Positions 15,822-22,388 of a stretch of 25,117 nucleotides of DNA are shown here, one piece after another (the stretch's first letter is position 1; each line of letters opens with the position of its first letter). The position numbers and the translations under genes were made by a program. The stretch is from assembly GCA_045807225.1 (NCBI GenBank), contig JBJMHU010000229.1, positions 1 to 25,117 on the forward strand, written 5' to 3'. Source of the DNA: Fodinibacter sp045807225 (GTDB lineage: Bacteria; Actinomycetota; Actinomycetes; Actinomycetales; Dermatophilaceae). A model generated the notes under the pieces. The model had not been told where the DNA came from, ran no database searches, and worked only from the letters and a program-made list of their open reading frames with translations.

Positions 15822-16976
15822 TCAGCGCAGGCCGGTGCGCCGCTCCAGCGCGAGCGCGACCAGCTCGTCGATGAGCTCGGGGTAGCTCAGCCCGGTCGCC
15901 GCCCACATCCGCGGGTACATCGAGTGCGGCGTGAAGCCCGGCATCGTGTTGACCTCGTTGACGAGCACGTCGCCGGTGTCGGTGAGGAAGAAGTCGACCC
16001 GGGCCAGCCCCTCGCACCCGGCCACGTCGAACGCCCTCGCAGCCATGTCCCGGATCACCTCGGCCAGCCCGGCCGGCACGTCGGCCGGGGTCTCGAGCCG
16101 CACGTCGCCCGCGGCGAGGTACTTGGCCTCGTAGTCGTAGAACTCGTGGTTCTGCACGACGATGCACTCGCCGAGCTCGCTGGTACGGGTGGGGTCGGTG
16201 CCGCGCCCCTCGAGCACCCCGCACTCGATCTCGCGCCCGAACACCGCGGCCTCGACGACCACCTTGGGGTCGTGCTCTCGGGCCGCCTCGATGGCCGCCT
16301 CCAGCGCCGCCGGCTCGGACACCTTGGTGATGCCCATGCTCGACCCGGCCCGTGCGGGCTTGACGAACACCGGCCACGACAGGGCGTGCACGGCATCCAT
16401 GGCGGCGGCCTTGTCGCGCCGCCACTCCTTGTCGGTGATCACCGTGTACGGCCCCACCGGGAGCCCGGCCGACGCGAGCACCACCTTCATGACGTGCTTG
16501 TCCATCATGGCGGCGGATGCCGTGACCCCCGAGCCGACGTACCTCACGTCGGCGAGGTCGAGCAGGCCCTGGATCGTGCCGTCCTCCCCGAACGGCCCGT
16601 GCAGCAGCGGGAAGACGACGTCGACCTCGCCGAGCGTGCGCGGCGGCGAACCGGCCTCGTGCACGACGAGGGTGCGGTCGGTGGCGCTGGTCGGCACGAT
16701 GACGCTGGCCGCGTCGGTCGCGACCTCGGGCACGTGGCCCGGGGCGAGGCGCAGCGCCTCGGGGTCGTCGGGCACGAGCACCCAGTGGCCGTCCTTGGCG
16801 ATGCCCACCGGCACGACGTCGTAGCGGTCGCGGTCGAGCGCCTCGAGCACGCTGGCGGCCGTGGCGCACGACACCGCGTGCTCGGACGAGCGGCCCCCGA
16901 ACACCAGGGCGACCCTGGTGCGGCCGTTGTGGGACCCGTGGGCGGACGGGGCGGGGCGGGGCTCGTCGGTGCTCAT
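15822..16976 (-). CDS. ddl: D-alanine-D-alanine ligase
   Basis: Makes the D-Ala-D-Ala dipeptide of peptidoglycan precursors. The 384-residue ATP-grasp enzyme shows VALVFGGRSSEHAVS (27-36), HGPFGEDGTIQGLLDL, the YVGSGVTASAAMMDK clamp, KPARAGSSMGITKV, and a C-terminal metal-binding set: ARVDFFLTDTGDVLVNEVNTMPGFTPHSMYPRMW. The final motif with Tyr is the form usually associated with D-Ala rather than D-lactate ligation. The ATG at 16976 has TAGGCT eight bases upstream and no Shine-Dalgarno, so a leaderless mRNA is likely. It is a single gene, convergent with DUF3515 and divergent from the PLP enzyme gene. Confidence 0.97.
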   Translation of the reverse strand: MSTDEPRPAPSAHGSHNGRTRVALVFGGRSSEHAVSCATAASVLEALDRDRYDVVPVGIAKDGHWVLVPDDPEALRLAPGHVPEVATDAASVIVPTSATDRTLVVHEAGSPPRTLGEVDVVFPLLHGPFGEDGTIQGLLDLADVRYVGSGVTASAAMMDKHVMKVVLASAGLPVGPYTVITDKEWRRDKAAAMDAVHALSWPVFVKPARAGSSMGITKVSEPAALEAAIEAAREHDPKVVVEAAVFGREIECGVLEGRGTDPTRTSELGECIVVQNHEFYDYEAKYLAAGDVRLETPADVPAGLAEVIRDMAARAFDVAGCEGLARVDFFLTDTGDVLVNEVNTMPGFTPHSMYPRMWAATGLSYPELIDELVALALERRTGLR

Positions 16977-16984
16977 CGCCCGCG

Positions 16985-16990
16985 AGCCTA
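16985..16990 (-). promoter_or_regulatory. -10-like box of ddl
   Basis: TAGGCT ends eight bases before the ddl ATG. This geometry suggests leaderless transcription. No clear -35 box. Confidence 0.3.
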
Positions 16991-17060
16991 GCCGCTGCCC
17001 GGGTGGCCCTCGGCACCGGCGCACGACCGGACAGGGCGGCATCCGCGGCGGTTCCCGGCA

Positions 17061-17066
17061 TACCCT
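17061..17066 (+). promoter_or_regulatory. -10-like box of the cystathionine-lyase-like gene
   Basis: TACCCT ends seven bases before the GTG at 17074, again leaderless geometry. No clear -35 box. Confidence 0.3.
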
Positions 17067-17073
17067 GAGGCGC

Positions 17074-18171
17074 GTGACGCAGACGCCCCCCGACCCGGAT
17101 GCCGACCGCCTCTCCCCCGCCACCCGGGTCGTGGCGCTCGGCCGCGAGGAGGCCGTCGCCGGCGGGCAGGTCGGCGCCCCGCTGGTGCTCACCTCGACCT
17201 ACCATGCCGAGGGCGACGTGGTGTATGCCCGCTCGGGCAACCCGACCTGGTCGGCGTTCGAGACCGCGCTCGGCGACCTCGAGGGCGGCGACGCCCTGGT
17301 GCTGTCCTCCGGCATGGGCGCCGTCGCCGCGGCCCTGTCGCTGCTCCCGCACGGTGGCCGGGTGGTCGCGCCCGACGCTGCCTACAACGGCGTCGTGGCC
17401 ACCCTCGACCTCCGGGAGGCCGAGGGTGCCGCCCGGGTGCGCCGCGTCGACGTCGCCGACACCGCGGCCGTGCTCTCCGCCCTCGGGGGCGCCGACCTCC
17501 TCTGGCTCGAGTCCCCCACCAACCCCCTGCTCGAGGTCGCCGACCTGCCCACCCTGCTGGCCGCGGCCCGCGAGCGGGGCGTGCTCTCGGTCGTCGACAA
17601 CACCTTCGCCACGCCCCTGCTGCAGCGGCCGCTCGAGCTCGGCGCCGACATCGTCGTGCACTCCGTGACCAAGTACCTGTCCGGCCACAGCGACGTCGTC
17701 CTCGGCGCCGTCGTCACCCCACCGACGGACGCCGGTCGGGCCCACCACGAGCGGCTGCTGCGGCACCGCACCCTGCACGGAGCGATCGCCGGCCCGATGG
17801 AGGTGTGGCTCGCGCTGCGCGGGCTGCGCACGCTGCACCTGCGCGTCGAGCGAGCGGGGGCGAACGCCCTCGACCTCGCCGAGCGCCTGCGCACCCATCC
17901 GGCCGTCGAGCGGGTACGGCATCCCGGCTTCGGCGGCATCGTCTCGATCGAGGTCGCGGGTGGGGCCGAGGCGGCCGAGCGGGTGTGCGCGGCGACCCGG
18001 GTCTGGGTGCACGCCACCAGCCTGGGCGGGGTCGAGAGCCAGCTCGAGCGGCGCCGGCGCATCCCCAGCGAGCCACTGCGGGTTCCCGAGAACCTCGTGC
18101 GGCTCTCGGTCGGCATCGAGGACGTCGACGACCTCTGGCGCGACCTCAGCCAGGCCCTGGACCGCGTCTGA
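17074..18171 (+). CDS. Cystathionine gamma-lyase/synthase family PLP enzyme
   Basis: A 365-residue trans-sulfuration enzyme of the Cys/Met-metabolism PLP family. It has the neighbour-subunit phosphate-binding YARSGNPTW (Tyr51, Arg53), SSGMGAVAAAL, LESPTNPLLEV, the PLP-ring Asp175 in VVDNTFATPL, and the Schiff-base Lys200 in VHSVTKYLSGHSD. SLGGVES and the C-terminal RLSVGIEDVDDLW are present. It is slightly short: after VRHP (residue 284) the sequence goes directly to GFGGIVSIEV, missing about 16 residues found in E. coli MetB. The sequence ERRRRIPSEP replaces the usual MTHA stretch, as I recall for actinobacterial lyase-like members. Lyase and synthase cannot be told apart safely. It ends 15 bases from the convergent gpsA. 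Confidence 0.9.
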   Translation: MTQTPPDPDADRLSPATRVVALGREEAVAGGQVGAPLVLTSTYHAEGDVVYARSGNPTWSAFETALGDLEGGDALVLSSGMGAVAAALSLLPHGGRVVAPDAAYNGVVATLDLREAEGAARVRRVDVADTAAVLSALGGADLLWLESPTNPLLEVADLPTLLAAARERGVLSVVDNTFATPLLQRPLELGADIVVHSVTKYLSGHSDVVLGAVVTPPTDAGRAHHERLLRHRTLHGAIAGPMEVWLALRGLRTLHLRVERAGANALDLAERLRTHPAVERVRHPGFGGIVSIEVAGGAEAAERVCAATRVWVHATSLGGVESQLERRRRIPSEPLRVPENLVRLSVGIEDVDDLWRDLSQALDRV

Positions 18172-18186
18172 GGCCAGGAAGGACCC

Positions 18187-19185
18187 TCAGGCGGTCTCGG
18201 CCTTGCGCGGGCGGGACAGCAGCGCCGAGACGACCTCCGGGGCGGTGCGGTCGTGCTGGATCATCGCGTCGACCTGCTCGATGATCGGCACGTCGACACC
18301 GTGCTTGCGTGCGAGGTCGAGGATCGACGTGCAGGACTTCACGCCCTCGGCGGTCTGCTTGGTGACCGCGATGACCTCCGAGACGGCCATCCCCTGGCCC
18401 AGGCGCACCCCGAAGGAGTGGTTGCGCGACAACGGCGACATGCACGTGGCGATGAGGTCACCGACCCCGGCGAGCCCCGCGAACGTCATCGCGTCCGCGC
18501 CCAGCGCCGTGCCGAGCCGCATCGTCTCGGCGAGGCCTCGGGTGATGATCGACGCCTTGGAGTTGTCGCCCATCCCCAGCCCCTCGACCATGCCGACGGC
18601 CAGGGCGATGACGTTCTTCACGGCGCCGCAGATCTCGGTGCCCACCACGTCGGACGCCGTGTACGGCCGGAAGTAGGGCGCGGCGCACGCGCCCGCCACG
18701 AGCTCGGCCATCGCCTCGTTCGCGCACGCCACCACGGACGCGGCCGGCTGCTTCACGGCGATCTCACGGGCGAGGTTGGGCCCTGACACGATGACGATGC
18801 GCTCGGTGTCGACCCCGCCCACCTCGGCGATGACCTCGCTCATCCGCTTGGTCGTGCCGAGCTCGACGCCCTTCATCAGCGACACCACCGCAGCCGACGG
18901 CGGCAACGCCGAGCCCCACACGGCGAGGTTGGCGCGCAACGTCTGCGAGGGCACGGCGAGCACCACGATGTCCGCGCCGTCGGCGGCCTGCCCCGGGTCG
19001 GTCGTGGCCCGGATCGTGCTCGGCAGGAGCAGCTCGGGCAGGTAGTCGCGGTTGACCCCGTCGTTGATCTGGTCGACCACCTCCTGGCGCCGGCCCCACA
19101 TCGTGACGTCCGTGCCGGCATCCGCGAGCACCGACGCGAACGCCGTGCCCCAGCTGCCGGTGCCGTAGACCGCTGCGGTCGTCAT
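18187..19185 (-). CDS. gpsA: Glycerol-3-phosphate dehydrogenase [NAD(P)+]
   Basis: Reduces dihydroxyacetone phosphate to sn-glycerol-3-phosphate, the backbone of phospholipids. The 332-residue protein begins TTAAVYGTGSWGTAFA, a Rossmann GxGxxG motif (8-13), and contains VSLMKGVE, SGPNLAREI, CGAVKNVIALAVGM with the catalytic Lys, and GLAGVGDLIATCMSPLSRNHSFG. The start overlaps the plsC stop as ATGA with GGAGGAGG upstream, so the pair is translationally coupled. Together they provide the first steps of phosphatidic acid synthesis. Confidence 0.98.
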   Translation of the reverse strand: MTTAAVYGTGSWGTAFASVLADAGTDVTMWGRRQEVVDQINDGVNRDYLPELLLPSTIRATTDPGQAADGADIVVLAVPSQTLRANLAVWGSALPPSAAVVSLMKGVELGTTKRMSEVIAEVGGVDTERIVIVSGPNLAREIAVKQPAASVVACANEAMAELVAGACAAPYFRPYTASDVVGTEICGAVKNVIALAVGMVEGLGMGDNSKASIITRGLAETMRLGTALGADAMTFAGLAGVGDLIATCMSPLSRNHSFGVRLGQGMAVSEVIAVTKQTAEGVKSCTSILDLARKHGVDVPIIEQVDAMIQHDRTAPEVVSALLSRPRKAETA

Positions 19186-19940
19186 GAGGCCTCCTCCAGG
19201 GGGCGGGGCTTGCCGATGGGCGTGATGTTGTGGGAGCGGGGGTCGAAGCGCACCACCGGGGCCTTCTCGCCGCGCAGCACCTCCAGCTCGGCGGTGATGG
19301 CGGCCATGATCCTCGCGGTCGCCTCGTGCAGCACGTCGGAGGTGAGCTCGCGGCCGTAGAGGTCGTCGAGCGGCACGGGGCGCCCGGCGCGCACCTTGAT
19401 GGTCATCCGCGGCAGCAGCCGCAGTCGCCTGGAGTAGGGGGCCAGCATCTGCTGGGCGCCCCACGTGGCGACCGGGACCACCGGGCACCGCGTCTCGAGC
19501 GCCACCCGGGCGGCGCCGGTCTTGCCGCGCATCGGCCACAGGTCGGGGTCGCGCGTCAGGGTTCCCTCGGGGTAGATCGCGACGGCCTTGCCGGCCCGCA
19601 CCGCCTCGACCGCCGCCCGGTAGGCGTGGGCCGCGCGGCCCGTCTCGCGGTAGACGGGGATCTGGTCGGCGCGCCGCACGATGGCGCCGACGACCGGCGC
19701 CCGGAACACCTCGACCTTGCCGAGGTAGCGCGGCGAGTGCCCGTTGTCGACGAGGAAGTGCCCGAACATCAGGGGTTCGGCGTAGGAGTAGTGGTTGGGG
19801 CAGACGACGTAGCCACCCGTGGTGGGCAGGTTCTCGGCACCCGACCAGTCGCGCTTCGTGAACAGCATCAGCAGGGGCCGGACGATGAGGATCGCGAGAC
19901 GGTAGGCGAAGGGCCTGGAGTGGTCCGAGGGGGTCGTCAC
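19182..19940 (-). CDS. plsC: 1-acyl-sn-glycerol-3-phosphate acyltransferase (PlsC family)
   Basis: A 252-residue membrane-associated acyltransferase, probably adding the second acyl chain of phosphatidic acid. After a hydrophobic N-terminal segment (AYRLAILIVRPLLMLF) come block I NHYSYAEPL (His50, Glu55: an Hx4E form of the usual Hx4D), block II YLGKVEVFRAPVVG, and block III YPEGTLTRD (EGT 125-127) with PVVPVATWG. The GTG at 19940 is selected because GGAAGG lies six bases upstream and it fits the promoter at 19972-20000. An upstream ATG at 19973 is less likely. It is coupled to gpsA, which makes its substrate's precursor. Confidence 0.92.
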   Translation of the reverse strand: MTTPSDHSRPFAYRLAILIVRPLLMLFTKRDWSGAENLPTTGGYVVCPNHYSYAEPLMFGHFLVDNGHSPRYLGKVEVFRAPVVGAIVRRADQIPVYRETGRAAHAYRAAVEAVRAGKAVAIYPEGTLTRDPDLWPMRGKTGAARVALETRCPVVPVATWGAQQMLAPYSRRLRLLPRMTIKVRAGRPVPLDDLYGRELTSDVLHEATARIMAAITAELEVLRGEKAPVVRFDPRSHNITPIGKPRPLEEAS

Positions 19941-19971
19941 GCGCTGCCTTCCGTGGGGTCGGGTCAAGCGC

Positions 19972-20000
19972 ATTGTGGTCTGCGCACCGGGTGATGTCGA
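19972..20000 (-). promoter_or_regulatory. Promoter of plsC-gpsA
   Basis: TCGACA (19995-20000, 5 of 6 matches to TTGACA), a 17-base spacer, and CACAAT (19972-19977). The predicted transcript starts about 25 bases before the GTG at 19940, leaving room for the GGAAGG site. This is one of the better promoter matches in the window. A weaker rightward box for cofC (CAGGAT, six bases before the ATG at 20032) lies in the same gap. Confidence 0.55.
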
Positions 20001-20031
20001 GCATGGCGGGTCGTGTTGGCAGGATCGGGGA

Positions 20032-20880
20032 ATGCACGCACCCGCGCCGGACTGGGCGGTCGTCGTCCCGGTCAAGGGCGGGCCGCTGGCCAAGAGCCGT
20101 CTCCACCTGCCCAAGCAGGCCCGTGCCGCGCTGGCCGACGCGTTCGCCCGCGACACCGTTGCCGCGCTGGCTGCCGGGATGCCGGGTGCACCGGTTCTCG
20201 TCGTCACCTCCGACCCCGACGTGGCCCGGTGGGTCGCGGCCGGCGGCCACGTGGTGATCGCCGACCCCGGGGCCGGGCTCGACGCGGCGGTCGCCGCCGG
20301 GGTGGATGCCGCCCGGGCCCTGGGCGCCGGCGCGGTGGCCGTCGTGCTCGGTGACCACCCGGCGCTTCGCCCCGAGGAGGTGCGGGCCGCGCTGGACGCG
20401 GCCGGTGCGCACCCGGCATCCGTGGTGCCCGATGCCGACGCGGGGGGGACCGCGCTGCTGACCCTGCCGGCGACCGGTGCCGTGCGCACCGCGTTCGGCG
20501 TGGGCAGCGCCGCTGCCCACGAGCGGCTCGGGTTCGTGCGGCTGGACCTCGACCTGCCCGGGCTGCGCGTCGACGTCGACGACGCCGCCTCGCTGGCTGC
20601 TGCCGTCCTGCGCGGCCTCGGGCCGAGCAGTCGCGCCGCCCGCGGGCGCGCTAGCCTTCCGGGCGTGCAGGCTTCCATCCACCGCATCGAACCCGACGGC
20701 TCCGGCACGGCCCTGCTCGACGACGGCTTCGAGGTGGAGGTGCCGGCCGGCGCGGCGGTCGCCAGCGGGCTGCTGCACCTGCGCGTCGGTCAGCGGGTGA
20801 GCGTCGAGCTCGACGCCGACGGCCGCGTGGCCACCCGGGTGTGGGTGGTCGGCATCGGACCCGGCGAGGACATCCGCTGA
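20032..20880 (+). CDS. cofC: 2-phospho-L-lactate guanylyltransferase (CofC) fused in frame to a small beta-barrel-like domain
   Basis: A 282-residue reading frame. Residues 1 to about 205 are CofC, which activates 2-phospholactate or phosphoenolpyruvate with GTP in F420 synthesis. Evidence: WAVVVPVKGGPLAKSRL, the sugar-nucleotidyltransferase fold with VVTSDPDVARW, GDHPALRPEEV, and the C-terminal DLDLPGLRVDVDDAASL typical of the family. CofC normally ends near here (about 210-220 residues). Without a stop, the frame continues through a short linker (SSRAARGRASLPG) into 71 residues (from 212) reading as a small beta-rich domain: GSGTALLDDGFEVEVPAG...LLHLRVGQRVSVELDADGR. From memory this resembles stand-alone cold-shock-like proteins of actinobacteria. 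An internal GTG at 20665 could start that part alone. The ATG at 20032 follows GGGGA. The gene is convergent with murA. Confidence 0.88.
   Translation: MHAPAPDWAVVVPVKGGPLAKSRLHLPKQARAALADAFARDTVAALAAGMPGAPVLVVTSDPDVARWVAAGGHVVIADPGAGLDAAVAAGVDAARALGAGAVAVVLGDHPALRPEEVRAALDAAGAHPASVVPDADAGGTALLTLPATGAVRTAFGVGSAAAHERLGFVRLDLDLPGLRVDVDDAASLAAAVLRGLGPSSRAARGRASLPGVQASIHRIEPDGSGTALLDDGFEVEVPAGAAVASGLLHLRVGQRVSVELDADGRVATRVWVVGIGPGEDIR
20665..20880 (+). CDS. Possible separately initiated cold-shock-like 71-residue protein inside the cofC frame
   Basis: Alternative product of the 3' end of the cofC frame. The GTG at 20665 is preceded by TAGCCT (20652-20657), ending seven bases upstream. This is the same leaderless geometry seen at several other starts in this window. 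The product VQASIHRIEPDGSG... is a compact beta-strand-rich sequence with the GxGxxxxDDG and HLRVGQRV pattern of cold-shock/S1-like folds, but without the classical aromatic RNP1/RNP2 motifs. Function unknown. Whether it is made alone, only as a CofC fusion, or both cannot be decided from sequence. Confidence 0.4.
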   Translation: MQASIHRIEPDGSGTALLDDGFEVEVPAGAAVASGLLHLRVGQRVSVELDADGRVATRVWVVGIGPGEDIR

Positions 20881-20889
20881 CCCTCGTCA

Positions 20890-20980
20890 CAACTTTTTCG
20901 CCCGGTGCGACAAGCTTCACCTTCGCACCGGAACGGTTGTGGTGCGAAGGTGAAGCTTCCGGGATCGGGCGAAAAAGTTG
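20890..20980. repeat. 91-bp composite inverted repeat between cofC and murA
   Basis: The outer arms CAACTTTTTCGCCC (20890-20903) and GGGCGAAAAAGTTG (20967-20980) pair over 14 bases. The inner arms AAGCTTCACCTTCGCACC (20912-20929) and GGTGCGAAGGTGAAGCTT (20941-20958) pair over 18 bases around an 11-base loop. An unpaired 8-by-8 internal loop separates the two stems. GGTGCGA occurs a third time at 20904-20910 and can pair with 20923-20929, giving an alternative hairpin. It fills the gap between two convergent genes, so bidirectional termination is the simplest role. Its length, AT-richness and two-part structure also fit a dispersed palindromic element. Confidence 0.9.
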
Positions 20981-20985
20981 AGGCG

Positions 20986-22302
20986 TCAGCTGAGCTTGTA
21001 GGAGGCGCCGAGGGCGTCGAGCTTCTCCGAGAACCGCTCGTAGCCGCGGTAGATGATGTCGATGCCGTGCACGGTCGAGCGGCCCTGCGCGGCCAGGGCG
21101 GCGATGAGGTAGCTGAAGCCACCGCGCAGGTCGGGCACGGTGATGTCGGCGGCCCGCAGCGGGCTCGGGCCCGAGATGACAGCGGAGTGCTGGAAGTTGG
21201 CCCGGCCGAAGCGGCACGGCGACCCGCCCAGGCACTCGCGGTAGGTCTGGATCTGCGCCCCCGAGTCGAGCAGGGCGTCGGTGAACCCGAGCCGGTTCTC
21301 GTAGACCGTCTCGTGCACGATCGACAGCCCGGTGGTCTGGGTCAGCGCGACGACCAGCGGCTGCTGCCAGTCGGTCATGAACCCCGGGTGCACGTCGGTC
21401 TCCAGCGCGATGGCGCGCAGCCGCCCCCCGGGGTGCCAGAACCGGATGCCCTCGTCGTCGACGTCGAAGGCCCCACCGATGCGACGGAACACGTTGAGGA
21501 ACGGCATCATCGGCAGCTGCTGGGCCCCGCGCACGTAGATGTCGCCGCTCGTGGCCAGTGCGGCGCACGCCCACGAGCCCGCCTCGATGCGATCGGGGAT
21601 GGCCAGGTGGTTGAAGCCGCCGAGCCGGGCGACGCCCTCGATGGTGATGACCCGGTCGGTCTGCACCGAGATGATCGCCCCCATCTTCTGCAGGACCGCG
21701 ATGAGGTCCATGATCTCGGGCTCGATGGCCGCGTTGCGCAGGGTGGTGATGCCGTGAGCGCGCACCGCGGTGAGCAGCACCTGCTCGGTGGCCCCCACGC
21801 TCGGGTAGGGCAGGTGCACGTCGGCGCCGTGCAGGCCGTGCGGCGCCGTGAGCCGCAGGCCGTCCTGGCGCTTCTCGATGACCGCGCCGAACTCGCGCAG
21901 CACGTCGAGGTGGTAGTTGATGGGGCGTTCGCCGATGCGGCACCCACCGAGGTCGGGGATGAAGGCCTCGCCGAGCCGGTGCAGCAGTGGCCCGCAGAGC
22001 AGCACCGGCACCCGGGAGGAGCCGGCGTGGGTGTCGATGTCGGCGATGTGCGCCTGCTCGACGTTGGTGGGGTCCATGACCAGCTCGCCGTCGCGGTCGG
22101 TGGAGTCGATGACCACGCCGTGCAGCTCGAGCAGCCCGCTGACCACCTGCACGTCGCTGATCTCGGGCACCCCGCGCAGCCGGCACGGCTCCTCGGCGAG
22201 CACGACGGCCACCATCGCCTTGGACACCAGGTTCTTGGCGCCCCTGACCTCGATGTCGCCGACGAGCGGGCAGCCGCCATCGACGACGAGGGTGGAGGTC
22301 AT
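20986..22302 (-). CDS. murA: UDP-N-acetylglucosamine 1-carboxyvinyltransferase
   Basis: First committed step of peptidoglycan synthesis: transfers enolpyruvate to UDP-GlcNAc. The 438-residue protein belongs to the actinobacterial MurA type with VRGAKNLVSKAMVA (Lys23, Asn24), SVGATEQVLLTAV, AALATSGDIYVRGAQQ, the long FWHPGGRLRAIALETDVHPGF stretch, and VPDLRGGFSYLIAALAAQG. The catalytic Cys is present as Cys121 in LGGCRIGERP, unlike the mycobacterial Asp. The ATG at 22302 gives the standard MTSTLVVDGG start; a TTG at 22314 is less likely. It sits between hup and the composite inverted repeat. No clear promoter is seen in the 86-base gap to hup, so it may be read from hup. Confidence 0.96.
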   Translation of the reverse strand: MTSTLVVDGGCPLVGDIEVRGAKNLVSKAMVAVVLAEEPCRLRGVPEISDVQVVSGLLELHGVVIDSTDRDGELVMDPTNVEQAHIADIDTHAGSSRVPVLLCGPLLHRLGEAFIPDLGGCRIGERPINYHLDVLREFGAVIEKRQDGLRLTAPHGLHGADVHLPYPSVGATEQVLLTAVRAHGITTLRNAAIEPEIMDLIAVLQKMGAIISVQTDRVITIEGVARLGGFNHLAIPDRIEAGSWACAALATSGDIYVRGAQQLPMMPFLNVFRRIGGAFDVDDEGIRFWHPGGRLRAIALETDVHPGFMTDWQQPLVVALTQTTGLSIVHETVYENRLGFTDALLDSGAQIQTYRECLGGSPCRFGRANFQHSAVISGPSPLRAADITVPDLRGGFSYLIAALAAQGRSTVHGIDIIYRGYERFSEKLDALGASYKLS

Positions 22303-22388
22303 GCGCCCAGCCAAACACAGATGCCGCGCTGCGGCGACGGGTGGGCCGTCACCGCCGCGCGGCGTCGTGGTGCGATCGGCGTCCCCTT

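Noticed and set aside
15733..18012. A 759-residue minus-strand open frame across ddl and the PLP enzyme gene
   Set aside because: Out of frame with ddl and antisense to the PLP gene; arginine-rich low-complexity translation.
22303..22388. Possible hup terminator around CGCCGCGCGGCG
   Set aside because: The 12-base palindrome leaves almost no loop, and such GC palindromes are expected by chance here; no T-run.
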